A model generated the notes under the pieces. It worked only from the letters and a program-made list of their open reading frames with translations, did no database searches and had not been told where the DNA came from. From Cerioporus squamosus (Eukaryota; Basidiomycota; Agaricomycetes; Polyporales; Polyporaceae): a DNA stretch of 64,000 bases. A program made the position numbers and the translations under genes. Positions 1-10,497 of the stretch are shown here, one piece after another. Each line of letters opens with the position of its first letter. Position 1 is the first letter of the stretch. The DNA lies in assembly GCA_022592435.1 (NCBI GenBank), contig JABYQS010000110.1, forward strand, positions 1-64,000. The letters are read 5' to 3'.

Positions 1-346
1 TGTCGATCGCAGTGGAAGTACTCCCGATCTTCTTCGGACCAGAAGAGGTCACGTTGTTGTCTGGTGTTATACCGGTGGTAGAGATGACTGCAGTCGTAGA
101 CGTCTGAGTCAGAATCCACCGTGTCGATGCGAAAGGTTCAGGAAGTGCGATGATTTGAAGATAGCCACGTGCGATGGCAACGAGAGATGGACACCTGTTC
201 AGGTGAACCTCAAACACCAGCAAGCCGAGTATGCCAATGCCGAGGGTAGAAGTTGCCAACTGTGCCCAGAAAGAACTAGGTACGTATCGTACTGAAAAGT
301 GGTATCGTAAGGAGGGTCCGAACAGTTGTCCTCCGGTCCTAAGGTG
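1..346 (-). other. Open frame without start, possible partial coding exon
   Basis: Reading the minus strand from 346 down to the window edge there are 115 codons with no stop, just after a plausible splice acceptor (TTAG at 347-350). The frame encodes a hydrophobic stretch (LGIGILGLLVF) followed by basic and then Thr/Ser-rich sequence, as in a small membrane protein. No family is recognised and no start is visible. It lies on the internal side of the LTR at 642-1241, so it could instead be degraded retroelement interior or a chance frame. Confidence 0.2.
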
Positions 347-626
347 CTAACCACCCCGGATACAACAGCTGGCGGATGCAAGTGCACGGCCTGGCTGAGG
401 GATGCCTGAAATCCTGTACGCCTCGAGAGCGCCAAAGGATGTACAACAGTAGATACGATGACTAGCTAATAAAAGCACTCAGGGCTGCGTCACGAGCGCA
501 GAAATGTCCCCCTGGTAGCAGTGTCGGCGGGCACAGTCAAGATCTAGGGAGTTAGTGGAGGAGTGCACGGGCAGGAGTCGTCGAAGAAAGGGTGCGCGCA
601 GAGTGACGACTAGCAACGGTCAGAGC

Positions 627-641
627 GCAGGGCTCATAACC
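627..641 (-). other. Primer-binding site, initiator tRNA-Met anticodon arm
   Basis: Minus-strand GGTTATGAGCCCTGC begins immediately after the LTR. It is complementary to the anticodon arm of initiator tRNA-Met rather than to the tRNA 3' end, the arrangement known for copia and Ty5, which prime from a half-tRNA. Confidence 0.65.
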
Positions 642-1241
642 TGATGAAGTCTGAACCTGTGAAGGCAAGTCGCAACGACTAGCAGACGAGTGGACAACAC
701 GAGTCCTCAGTCAGTAGAGCAAAAGACTGATAGCATAGACACAAGTACCTAGCAGACGAGTGGACAACACGAGCTACAAAGTACTTGTAAGTAAAGCATA
801 AGTAAGCATAGGTAGGCGAGTACTTACTCCTCAGTCAGTAGAGCAAAAGACTGAGGAGACGAAGCCCAAGAGTCCCTCCTTATATACTGTGTCTGGAGTA
901 GCATGAGTAAGCGACAGAAAGGAGAGCATAATGCTGTCTGAGTCAGAACGAGTAGGGATGACTCAGACGATGACAAAGGATGATGAAGATACGACAAATA
1001 CGAGGTCACAAGGGCATGTCTAGTACAGCCCAGAGATATCTAGAAAGAACTAGAAAGGTCCGGAGCGTTGCAGAACGCACTGGAATGGACTGGAAACAAA
1101 GAGAAGCCAGGTAACCACATGGTTTCGTACAACGTACCCTAAAAGGAAAGGAAGAAGCATAGCCTAAGATCTAATCGTAAGAGGCTGTGCCCATAGCGCC
1201 TAATGCGCAACTAATGTCCATAGTCCATAGTAAGTTCAACA
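642..1241 (-). mobile_element. LTR of a copia-like retroelement
   Basis: On the minus strand the 600-bp block starts TGTTGAAC and ends CTTCATCA, short imperfect inverted termini of LTR type. A TATATAAGG box lies near 883-893, as expected for a U3 promoter. The last base is followed directly by a primer-binding site identical over 15 bases to the one in the complete copia element at 26 kb. Two internal direct repeats are visible: AGCAGACGAGTGGACAACAC (near 680 and 753) and CAGTCAGTAGAGCAAAAGAC (near 708 and 834). The element body would run to the left and leave the window; no gag or pol homology is visible in the 627 bases available, so this may be a remnant. Confidence 0.7.
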
Positions 1242-1242
1242 G

Positions 1243-2058
1243 TTGGAAGCCGAGAAAGTCCTCCTACAGGGTGTAGCGCCGCGCTCTCCTAAGAGCCGGA
1301 CTGTTGTTGCCTCAGAGCCTGCGCCGACTTATCGCCCCTCTAACGCCCATGCCACACCCATGACGCCGCCGCCTTCCTATGCGAGCCTTTTCAAGTCCGC
1401 CGGTGCGCCTGCGCCGCGTCCTCCTGGAGGCTCAAGAGCGGCGGTATGGCCATCGCGACAGCCGTCCCCCGTATTGCGGATAACAGCTTCGACCTCACTC
1501 AACCAACAGCGTTCTGCAGCCACCCTCCTCAGCCTGTCCCACAGGCGAGCCATCGAGGAAACACGACGACGGGTTGAGGATCGCTACCGGACAGGAGGAC
1601 CTCCCCGGGACAGGGACCCGCACCCTCCGCAACGTCGTTCAGGCCCTGGCGCACTTCCGCGCTCTGCACAACGCCGTTCCGGCCCTGGCGCAGGCGGTCC
1701 GCACATGGTCGTGCACTCCTACTCGTACTCGTATGTGCAAGAGACGGTCATCCAGGGGAGCACGCGCCATCGATCGGATCCTTGGACGAGCCCCGAGGAG
1801 GGCTGGCTGCCGGTGAAGGAGCGTGTTTTCCCGAGTCAGAGCCAGCGCAGCGACGTAACGGATCGCGCGTCTTTGAGTCGCACAGGTCCCTTCAAGCCGC
1901 AGCGCATGCAGCTCGTGCAGGCCGAGGTTCAGTTCTTACGCGACTCGAGCTATGTCCTTGGCGGAAGGACCGCCGGGCGTGCTGGCAAGAACGTTGCTGG
2001 GCGTCCGTCTTCTTCGGTGAACGTGAGGGATGGTGGGGCTACGTTGAGGCCATGGTGA
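1243..2058 (+). CDS. Proline/arginine-rich hypothetical, 5' side cut by LTR
   Basis: A frame of about 271 codons opens one base after the LTR boundary, with no ATG until 1360, so any original start would lie beyond the LTR insertion. The predicted product is low in complexity, with Pro-rich (MTPPPSYASL), Arg-rich (RRAIEETRRRVEDR) and Ser/Gly-rich segments and a duplicated RRSGPGA motif. The frame runs into GGTGAGTCG near 2055, a good splice donor, and a continuation to about 2252 is possible after an acceptor (GAACAG) near 2210. No domain is recognised. The GC-rich stretch is open in more than one frame, so the true frame is uncertain. Confidence 0.3.
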   Translation: MEAEKVLLQGVAPRSPKSRTVVASEPAPTYRPSNAHATPMTPPPSYASLFKSAGAPAPRPPGGSRAAVWPSRQPSPVLRITASTSLNQQRSAATLLSLSHRRAIEETRRRVEDRYRTGGPPRDRDPHPPQRRSGPGALPRSAQRRSGPGAGGPHMVVHSYSYSYVQETVIQGSTRHRSDPWTSPEEGWLPVKERVFPSQSQRSDVTDRASLSRTGPFKPQRMQLVQAEVQFLRDSSYVLGGRTAGRAGKNVAGRPSSSVNVRDGGATLRPW

Positions 2059-2252
2059 GTCGTCGTCATGTCTGTCCTATCTGTGTCCTCTTGGATATTC
2101 CTTGTAATACCATACCCAGTACTGTAATTATCATCCACCTTTGTCCAGTGTCCACCCACTTTCTTGTCCTCGCTATCTCAGGAATAACGGAAAGTGAATC
2201 ATGTGAACAGTCCGTGCGGGAGGCCGCCGACTTAGGCAGACTGAGGTTGTGA

Positions 2253-2896
2253 TGCGGTGGCCGGCGCCGGAGATGGGAGGTCTTCAACGTCTAGGCATAC
2301 AAATAATCCGGGCCAAAGGAGATGGTGAGACAACAGTGAGATAAATAAACGCTAACAATACAAGGAATAATACAACACTAAGCATGTCGACCTCTCATCG
2401 ACGTCCGATTTGTGACGGATTGCTGGGGAATTTGCTATGTACTTGAAGAGAATGCATTACCAGTGTCGTCCCGCTCGAGCGACTGCCGGGGCACTGCAGA
2501 TGGCTCACAATTACCTGGGAACAGAATCTCTCACGAGAACCAGTGCAACATGGCAGTGGCTTTGATGTGGAAGCGACGGTAGACCGTGGGCACGCTGCTG
2601 CTGCTTGTCCCTACCCGAGTGGTAAGCATGCGAAGACGACTACAGAGCTCGGGCACAACGTACCAGACTGTGTCGATGATGCCGTAACGTCCGAAAGTGC
2701 TCTGCGGGGCGCCTTGGAAGACCTATAGCTAGCTACCAAGCCCCGGAGTGGTCTTCTGCCTCTGTAGGGAGACGGAGGTGCGTCGGAATGATGGACAGGT
2801 ATACGGGTGGGTGAAGTCGGAGCAACTCGCTGTACAGGTGCCGCCGCCGCCGGGTACGACGGAGACGTGGTGGGCTTGTTCTCTATGCCGTCGTCG
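2253..2896. other. No recognisable gene
   Basis: This is the 3' flank of family A copy 1. A minus-strand frame (2611-2961) continues out of frame past the A1 stop and is rich in Pro/Ser; it may be decayed A1 tail. Nothing else is visible. Confidence 0.4.
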
Positions 2897-4362
2897 TTAG
2901 GGGCAAGAGTTGTCGTCTCTCTTGAGGTGATCGCGGACTCTTTTGGACAGCGGGACAACATCGTCTTCAGGAAGAGGAGACAACTTCGGTAGTGAGATCA
3001 TCCTCGAGATTGCAAGGAGGGATCTTGCCGCCGCTGCGTCGGAGCATGTAACTTGCGAGGTAGACACGGACAACGGAGACTTTCGGGAAGATCGTGGAGA
3101 GACATACTGGTCTCGAAGGTCCCGCCAGAGGCCACCGACTATCGTTTTCCAGTGGGCGGCTTCCCGTGTGTGCGGCCAGTAGTAGGTCCTCCTCGTCTCC
3201 ACAGGCAGCTGCATATCGCTGACCGGGTGTTCCTCTATGATTTGACTAGGAGTCATCTGAGAGGCAACGTGCCTTGCAAGCCCTCGTTCAATGATTCTGC
3301 GGATCGTGTGAGACAAGTACGTCGCAGAGAGACCGACAACACATTGGACTCACGATCTGACCTGACCAATCTCCTTCTGCAGATCAAGCGGACTCGGTAT
3401 CTCGTGCTCCTTCAAATGTTGGTCAATGTCCAGCCATACATCAACCAAGGGAATCATAGCGGTAGCGAAGTCAGGGTCCCATCCAAAGATGTCCATAGCA
3501 GCAGCCGACATCGAAGAGGCTGGAGTCACGGTCGATAAAGCCGTTTTGTTCGAGTCGAATGGGTCTTCCGAAGGAGGACTCGGACATGGATTGCGTTACT
3601 GACTCCGAGTCGTCATCGCTCTCCAAAGGGAGAGCGGAAGTTCGGAGACGCCGCTGTGTGACGAGCCGAAGATATGTGTTGGAGAGAACGCCTACGGCAT
3701 GGCTCAACTCCTCTGTGGTTGCGGCGATGTCAACGGTGGAAGAGGCTCCGTTTGTCTGTGGCGCTCTCGACTCAAAGGATACGTAGAAGTCTCCAGGACG
3801 GGAAGAAGCGATGTGTGTGAAGTCCGCCGCGTGAAACCTGTTCAATATTGCTCTGTGTTCAGCCGGGGATAGTCTGATGGCGCCGTCGTGCTCAACGCCC
3901 TCCTCATGGACGCGTACGCGCACCGAGGTGCTGTTCTGTATCTAGTGGTAACAGTTCGAGTATGGGAAGGACGAGTCAGGGTGAACTGGACGACACTCGT
4001 CCGCGAGGTGCTCGTTGGGTGCAATCGGGATGACCATCTCAGAAGTGATACCATTCACCACATCCGGGGGACGCAGCGTGGTCCCTATTGGAGCGACATC
4101 GTAGCGACACCACCTCACGTCTGGCATGGGGAGCTCCTCTGGCTGTGTAAGTATTGCATCCGAGTCAGCAACGCTGACGAGCAACAAAAGCCAAAGGCGT
4201 GCCGCGTACCCAGTTGAGATACACCAGGTATTTCTTGACCGACATCTGTCGGACCTCATTGAGAGTAGCAGCATCGTCAAGCCCGAGATCCTTCAGCATG
4301 GTTTCGGGATCCATACGTATGACGGCGTAGTGGCCAGGTAGAGGTGCTACGGCTCGAACCAT
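2897..4362 (-). pseudogene. Family A copy 1 (A1), frameshifted, partnerless
   Basis: Family A is an unrecognised protein family present four times here. Exon 1 encodes the N-terminal module (PLPGHYAVIRMDPETMLKDL, DLGLDDAATLNEVRQM, YLVYLNW). Exon 2 starts PEELPMP and carries the core VRWCRYDVAPIGTTLRPP, MVIPIAPN, SSFPYSNCYHW and VRVRVHEEGVEHDGAIRL. Later come YLRLVTQRRL and IPLVDVWLDIDQHL, then a last exon IIERGLAR and EEHPVSD. Compared with copy A2, one extra base at 3596-3597 (minus-strand GTAACG against GTACG) shifts the frame inside the Ser-rich linker; after it the sequence again matches A2 in the shifted frame (PSEDPF, TVTP, MDIFGWDPD). No family B gene lies upstream, although the 47-bp pair element does. 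The copy is therefore probably decayed, unless the base is a sequencing error. The start was chosen by alignment with A2-A4. Confidence 0.7.
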
Positions 4363-5407
4363 CCTGCGAAGTGGCGCGTAGCGGCACGCAGCGTACGGAG
4401 AGTTTCGAGGATCTGAGGTCCTAGTTGACAGAACGCCGCACAGGATATCTGCTGGAAGATAGGTCGGAGGACAGGGGATGGGAGGAGAGAGGAGTTGGAG
4501 GAGTTGGAAAGAGATCGAACGGCACGGCCATGTAACGTGTTGATACTTGTCATGCTTCGTGGGTGACCGGCGCCGGTCGTCGGTGAACGCGCTCCTCGAC
4601 CCGCCATGCATCCTCTCAGAGAACGGAAGTCGATATCATCTTCTTGTCGCGTGATGGAGAGCGCGATATGACATCTGGAGGCCGAAGGCATATCGTGGCA
4701 GGGGACTGGACTGGAGAGACTGACTTGTCGAGCGAGGTGATCTGTCCCTCGTGGGTGTCATTCAATAACATCAGATAGCAGACAATAACGATACAGATAA
4801 TTCAGTAACAATACATCTGGTCGGCGGTGGCACAGGTCGCCAAGGCTACAATGCATGCCCGGCGACAACTTGAACAGCGCTGCAAGCCTTGCCAAATGCC
4901 AGAGATTAGAGTCATGAGACACAAAGCTGGAGAGCCGCAAAATGAGTTTAGCGTACTGTGCGCACATGTTGCCCTGACGCCTCGTACCTCTGGATCTTGA
5001 GGTGTTCAATGTACCTCACCAACCCGACCGGGGTGCAAGAAGTTCACGAACTTTGCGCGCAGCCGGTGATACACTGTAGAAGCGCGGTTACGGCCTGTCA
5101 ACTCAGCGGTGAGCGCACTCTACAGCAGCATACAAAGGACACGTACGACGTGACGGCGGAGGTTGTAGCTGTGGGACATTTGTGATGCTGCGTAAGGGTG
5201 TGGACTCGGAGGACTGCAGAGCGACGGCCCGTAGTATGACCGGGTGTTTCTTCGAAGACGAGATGGCGGCGGGAGCCGCAGGACAAGGAGTGTGTTCGAT
5301 GAATCGGGTTTTCAGAGAGCGAGCAGGCGATGATGGCAGGCGCCGTGCAGGTACCTCAGAGCTTGAACCACATGCTGGGGGCTGTTCGAGACCGTTGCCG
5401 GTCATGA
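4363..5407. other. Intergenic, A1 to A2
   Basis: This stretch holds the conserved 47-bp element at 4546-4592 and then no gene I can support. The position where a family B start would be expected (about 4750) has no B-like coding sequence. A minus-strand Pro/Ser-rich frame at 5103-5588 overlaps the A2 3' end and may be an alternative A2 tail. Confidence 0.4.
4546..4592 (+). promoter_or_regulatory. 47-bp A/B pair element, copy 1
   Basis: Ungapped match to three other copies: CTTGTCATG, then GTGGGTGACCGGCGCC, then CGGTGAACGCGC. It lies 183 bp upstream of the A1 start. The partner gene B is absent here, yet the element is kept. Confidence 0.65.
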
Positions 5408-6855
5408 CTACTGGTGGGGGAGTATCGAGTCCCTCCAGCACATTAGTGTGAAGTGGGACGGCGTCTTCTCTGCGAAGAGAAGATGGCGGGATGACCGTGC
5501 CATCCTCGGCGGAGGCGGCGACATCGATACCACGTCGTCGAGATCTGCCGAGGCAGGAACTACAAGCTCCGGAAAGGGAGGATCGCATGAAGAAGACGAG
5601 TTGACATACTGGGCTCGGAGTTCTCGCCAGAGACCATTGAGTGTCTCCACGCAGCAGTCGGTCTCTTCAAGTTCCCCAGGCCCCACAGGCGGCTCGGTGT
5701 CACTGACCGGGTGCTCCTCCTTGATCTGCTCGAAGGTCTTCTGAGTCGACGCAAACCTCGCAAGCCCTCGTGCGACGATCCTGGGCATCAATTCATATGA
5801 GGCTCCGTCAATGCAGGTAGACGAGACGACTTACGCAGTGATCTCCTCAATCTCCTTCTGAAGCTCTAGAGGGCTCGGAATGTCGTCTTCTGTGAGATGT
5901 TTGTCGATGTCGAGCCAGGCATCAACCAGAGGGAGCTTAGCAGTGTTGGGATCAGGGTCCCAACCGAAGACATCCACCCCCGAGTCTCTGGACGTCATTG
6001 GAGTCACAGTCGACTGCTTCTGCGCTTCGCGGGAGCCCGATAGTACGTCCTCGGACGAGTGGTTGGGACTCCGTACAGACGCATCACTCTGGCTAGGAGG
6101 ACCCGATCTGCGCAGGCCTCGTTGTGTAACAAGCCGGAGGTATGTGTCAGTCAGGACGTCGATGCGACCTCCGCCCTGCAACGATGGTTTCGCATCGATG
6201 AGTCCCGGTTTCTGAGTGTCGTCCCCGCAGGTGGAAGAAGCCTTGATGGGGTCGGAGGGTTCCGTCCCATCATTCCTTGCTGACGACGAGCCGTGTTTAT
6301 CACGAAGGAACTTGCCGATGCGCTGACAATCCGGAGAGAAACCCTTGTTCAGGGCGTAGCGCTCGGCAGGGGGCAACTTGATGGCACGGTCGTGCTCGAC
6401 ACCGTCCTGGTGCACGCGCACGCGCACGGTCACGCTGTTCATGATCCAATGATAGCAGTTCGAGAACGGAAAGGAGGGAGTAGGGTTCACGGGGCGCCGT
6501 TCTCCGGTGCAGTGCTGGTTGGGAGCGATTGGGATGACCATGTCGGAAGAGATGCCTCGGGTCTCGTCCGGGGGGCGGAGCGTGGTCCCTATGGGAGCGA
6601 CCTCGTACCGACACCATCTCATGTCCGGCATGGGAAGTTCTTCAGGCTAGAATAGAAGAAGAATATCAGTGGCACGGCCACAGGGCTCTTGAAAGTACTC
6701 ACCCATTGTAGGAACACCAGATATTTCTTCTTCGACATACTTCTGACCTCGCGCAGCGTCTGGGCGTCCTCCAGTCCTAGATCCCTGACCATGCCTTCTG
6801 AATCGATGCGGATTACCGCATAGTGACTAGGCAGAGGGATCAGTGGCCGAACCAT
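5408..6855 (-). CDS. Family A copy 2 (A2), unknown function
   Basis: Three exons encode a protein of roughly 440 residues. Exon 1 gives MVRPLIPLPSHYAVIRID and DLGLEDAQTLREVRSM. Exon 2, after a TTCTAG acceptor, starts PEELPMPDMRWCRYEVAP and continues with SDMVIPIAPN, PSFPFSNCYHW, VRVRVHQDGVEHDRAIKL, a Ser-rich linker, DVFGWDPD and LPLVDAWLDIDKHL. After a GTAAGT intron, exon 3 gives IVARGLARFAS, EEHPVSD and LWRELRAQYV. The frame is intact, unlike A1. It is head-to-head with B1, with 461 bp between the ATGs, so expression may be coordinated. No known domain is recognised. The C-terminal exon resembles A1 but not A3/A4. The end is uncertain because another frame stays open to 5103. Confidence 0.75.
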
Positions 6856-7113
6856 GGCGAGGAGTGGCGTATGTAGAACGGTTGGTGATGGCGCGTCTGA
6901 CTGCGGCACGTAGATGACGGTGCCAAGAGAGAGCGAAGAGCTGGAGTAGATAACTTCAGATTGGCCGAAGCAGGGGCCGCAGAGCGTGGCTGGAGGAAAG
7001 ACAAGCGGAGGACAACAGCTGAGGAGGACGAGGACGTGGACGAGGACAAGGACAAGGAGGAGATGCTTGGGAGATGCGAGCAGTGACTGGTCGACTGCTA
7101 TCAGCTATTGACG

Positions 7114-7160
7114 CTTGTTATGGTACGTGGGTGACAGGCGCCGACCGTGGGTGAGAGCGC
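7114..7160 (+). promoter_or_regulatory. 47-bp A/B pair element, copy 2
   Basis: CTTGTTATG, GTGGGTGACAGGCGCC and CGTGGGTGAGAGCGC align without gaps to the other three copies. It contains two GTGGGTG half-sites flanking a GGCGCC palindrome. It lies 258 bp from the A2 start and 156 bp from the B1 start. Confidence 0.7.
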
Positions 7161-7316
7161 TGATAGAAGAACGACATGAGCGGTGAATCGACCACAAGCT
7201 ACACAGCGGACCGTATGGGACGTTCACAGCCCTAAGTCAAGACAAAAGGGCCGTGTATATATGTCACAGTACCTGCCGGACATGTCGACGCATCTATCCA
7301 TAGTACTCGCTCTGAG

Positions 7317-8758
7317 ATGCCTGCCTCCTCGCTGTCGTCTGCCAGTGTTACGGCCACTACACAACTCCACGCTGAAACTCCCAGGCCTATCCGTGACCCA
7401 GCATGCGAACGGTGCAGGTATCCGAGCAGAACGCCTTTCAAGGTCGACCCCGACAATTATGTCTGGGAGGTGGGCGATATCGTGATGCTCAACGAGTCCA
7501 TCCATCTTCCTGTAGACAGTCTCTTGGGCAACCGCATCCGGTCACGACGCCAAAGCACAGGTCCCTCGTCAATGGGAGGCAGCACACGTGGCAAGGAGAG
7601 GTCTGCGATCGTCTGGGAGATCGTGTCCGAAGGATACGTGCGGTATGTGATGATGGCTTCCTACGAAGGCCTCCACACGCACGACTCTCTCCCCGATATC
7701 CTCAAGAACCACTTCGCTGTCCCTGTGTCTCCGCACTGCGAGATTCGCCCAGAAGACTCACATGTGCACACGGATCCAGAGTGGCAGGCGCGCAACATAT
7801 GGCTTGTCGCCATTCCGTTCGCATCCGACGGCCAGGTAGCCAGTAGATGGGGCTGGAAAGACGTACATCGCGTCCGCCAGAACGACAGAGGATTCACCAT
7901 CGAAGAGAGCGTGTGGATTCAGCTGCAAGACACGATCGAATCCAGATTGGCCGAGTGGGGCGAGGCGTGTAGGTCTCGCAGAGGTTATCTTCGCAAGTGC
8001 AAGGAAGAATATAATGTGAGTACGTGAGAGACCTGGAGGACGTATGCCTTCGCTCACTTGTTGTCAGACATTCAAGAATCCTATGATGTGGGCGCAGCTT
8101 CTCGCTGAGAGGGCTCGAGAGGTAAGTGTCGCCAGCAGTAAGATCGCTTGCTAGAAACATCTGATTCCATATTGCTTGAACAAGGCCGCGGCCGCCCACG
8201 CAGACCAAATGACACCCGAAGAGGGCGTTCTGAAACAAGAGGTGGTAAGAACTATGGTGCACGTGTTAAGGAACGTTCTACTCACCAAGTTGAAGTAGAC
8301 AAGCGGCGACAACACCGCGGGGAACGAGGCTGGAGGTAGTACTCCGCCAGGTGATACCTCAAGCACCATCCATCCTTCTGAGGCGACGCTGGCGGGGTCC
8401 GCGTCCGATGCGAGCAAGAAGGACGCGGTGAGTACTGTCTCATAGACGCTCTAGACTACACATACTCAGTTTTTCTTTGCATCAGACGGGCACTCCAGTG
8501 ACGCACCGCGGGGTACAGTCCACTGAGGGCAACGGGGGCGCGGTAAGACTGTCGCTTGTAGTGTACCGAAAAGTGTCCGAGTCCGCTGACTCCGCAAACT
8601 CACAGCCCAGAGATGACGATGGCGCGGGGAACTGGAATGAGGTTGTACACAAGAAAGCGAACAAGCTGAAGAAGAACCATGAACGTCAGCGAACAGTCTC
8701 TGGACTGGGTTCCATGCTCGGCGGATTGTTAGGCCGAAAGACGCAGTCGCACAAGTGA
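7317..8758 (+). CDS. Family B copy 1 (B1), unknown function
   Basis: Family B is the divergent partner of family A. The large first exon (7317 to about 8017) has a CxxC pair (PACERCRY), then VGDIVMLNESIHLPVD, RSAIVWEIV, MMASYEGLHTHDSLPDIL, FAVPVSPHCE, HVHTDPEWQ and WLVAIPF, ending in a basic helix-like part (YLRKCKEEYN). Short exons follow, joined by GT-AG introns: TFKNPMMWAQLLAERARE, then AAAAHADQMTPEEG, then a Ser/Gly/Ala-rich linker, and a last exon with WNEVVHKKANKLKKNHERQR and GLGSMLGGLLGRK. This tail is longer and more basic than in B2/B3. No known domain is certain. GDIV followed by RSAIV resembles the order of strands in PemK/MazF-like SH3-type barrels, but this is only a suggestion. 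Confidence 0.75.
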
Positions 8759-8920
8759 TTGGTGTAGCGGTCCTTGGAGCGTCCGTACGCATAATCACCA
8801 AAGTACCGTCTATTGACGACGAGATTGTATCAGAGATGCGCGTACGGGCCAAAGAGTGCACGTACACTGGCTGAAGGACAGCCACAGCTCGAAGAGACGA
8901 CAATGCATCGATACGCATGA

Positions 8921-9620
8921 TCATTCAAAACCCGCCGGACACATCGTGTACACAGTGGGACAGCAACTGAGCAACGAACGGGCAAGAACCATGCCAACTC
9001 GTTCTTGTTGGTAGAATGGTGTAGAAGGGAGAAGACAACGCAAGGGCGGATGTTGAGGAACTTACCGTGCATATAAAACAAACGCATTTCGCGCTGCGTC
9101 TCCTCCTGCATCTCCGAAATGGTCGTAGATTGTTCCAAAAGTGGATTCGTGAACAAACACTCCGAATTCATATGACTACGCGCGATGCGCATCGCGGGAC
9201 GGTATTTGAGGTGAGGGGCCCAGGGCAGTGTGATCCATCGCACGTCGTTTCAAGACGGCTTATCCGCGTACTCATAGCCCCAGCAAGCGTAAAGCTGGTC
9301 GTAACAGTAGAGCATGCCGGTTGCGGATGTCAGGGGAAGAGACAGTGCTCGTGGAGATGGAGGCATGAGATCAATGTTCACTGCGGGCGTCTGCTGCCCA
9401 GAGGAGCGGGCGGGAAATGCCGGGCTCGCTTCTCAGTCTCGAGTCGTCGTCGAGGTTATCGTCTTGCTATCCTTTGGAGGTCCATCCGCGCACGGCAATT
9501 GTTCATGCGAAGTCAACCAGTACGCTTTGGATCTGTTGCGCTCGGACAGTGGCATAGCTCTCTGACTGCAGTTTGCTTGAACCGTGCCAGCAGTGACTGG
9601 CACCGGCAACAAGTTCGTAA
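8921..9620 (-). pseudogene. Possible degraded spliced gene
   Basis: On the minus strand a single frame holds coding-like blocks (LYACWGYEYADKP, RWITLPWAPHLKYRP, ISEMQEETQREMRLFYMH) separated by in-frame TGA codons near 9251 and 9435. A canonical donor (GTAAGT) at 9066 is followed by an acceptor near 9003 and a short last exon ending at 8921. No family is recognised. It could be a decayed gene, or exons joined by introns I have not placed. Confidence 0.25.
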
Positions 9621-9890
9621 CGGTCGAGTCGTGCTGGAACTATTCTCAGTTGATATGCAGGACGTCTATGAGAGTCCAGGCCGATAGCATAAACAGCAGA
9701 TAGCTTGGCGTACTGATTCCTGGATTATGTAAAGGCTGGCATCCCTTCTCACACCAGTTGACGGTATAGATACTATAGCAGATACAAGTACAGGTGGTAG
9801 CGGACAAAGTACACGATGACAAGAAAACACTCGGAACTAGTCTGTTAGGAAGAAGTCAAACCCCGAGCCGCCAACGTCTATTCCGGATGC

Positions 9891-10299
9891 TCATGCTATC
9901 ACACCCCACTGCCTCAAGAGCTTCTCAGTAGCAGCGTTCCTGGCAGCGACCTTCGAGTGACCATCGCCCGACGCCTTCTCCACACCGCTGACTGACAACC
10001 GCAGAATTTAGCAACATAATCACCAGTAGAGCGCAACATTATCACTTACTGACGCAGACAGACACCCACCCCTGCTGTGTTCCTGGCGGCGTGTCGCGCC
10101 AGGAGAGCCGACTGAGGTCACGGCCCCCCTCGGGGCTCTGCAGGTCTGACCGTGGAGTAAAAACATTAGCTCGGGGAATGTCCGCAGATACTATAGCAGA
10201 CTTATAGTTGTTGAGTTGCGTGACGAAGGATACGGCTGTCGGTACGTTATGAGTGAAAAGGGAGACAGGGAGACCTTCGGCCCACGTACTTTGCGACAT
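9891..10299 (-). CDS. Small stand-alone dsRNA-binding motif protein
   Basis: Three exons give a protein of about 98 residues that is mostly one double-stranded-RNA-binding motif. Exon 1 starts at an ATG at 10299 and carries the first helix (VTQLNNYKSAI). A 53-nt intron (GTATCT...CTGCAG) leads to LSWRDTPPGTQQGWVSVCV, matching the strand region. After a GTAAGT intron, the last exon gives SGVEKASGDGHSKVAARNAA and TEKLLRQWGVIA, which fits the G-x-G-x-SK-xx-A-xx-AA helix signature of the family. No second domain is present. Such motifs bind dsRNA without sequence specificity; the lone domain leaves the role open (RNA-silencing cofactor or other). Gene neighbours give no further clue. Confidence 0.7.
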
Positions 10300-10497
10300 G
10301 GTGGATAGACGGTGTATATGAGGTGTTGGATGGTTAGGTATCGGTAGGCGGATATGGCTGAGCTGTGAGTCGGGTCGATGAGGAAGAAGGGCAGACTCAC
10401 AGGGGTTTTATACCAGAGACCTACGCTCGCCAAGTTGAAGAGATGGGGAGGAGGTGCGGCGAGAACGACGCCTCTGTCGCTCCATCGTCCATCGGCG

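Noticed and set aside
680..857. Direct repeats as a CRISPR-like array
   Set aside because: Only two copies of each repeat, unequal spacing, eukaryotic context, and all inside an LTR.
4958..5185. Possible family B partner for A1
   Set aside because: It starts at about the right distance from A1 but has none of the B motifs (LNESVH, PVSPHCE, EWQ), so it is not a B gene.
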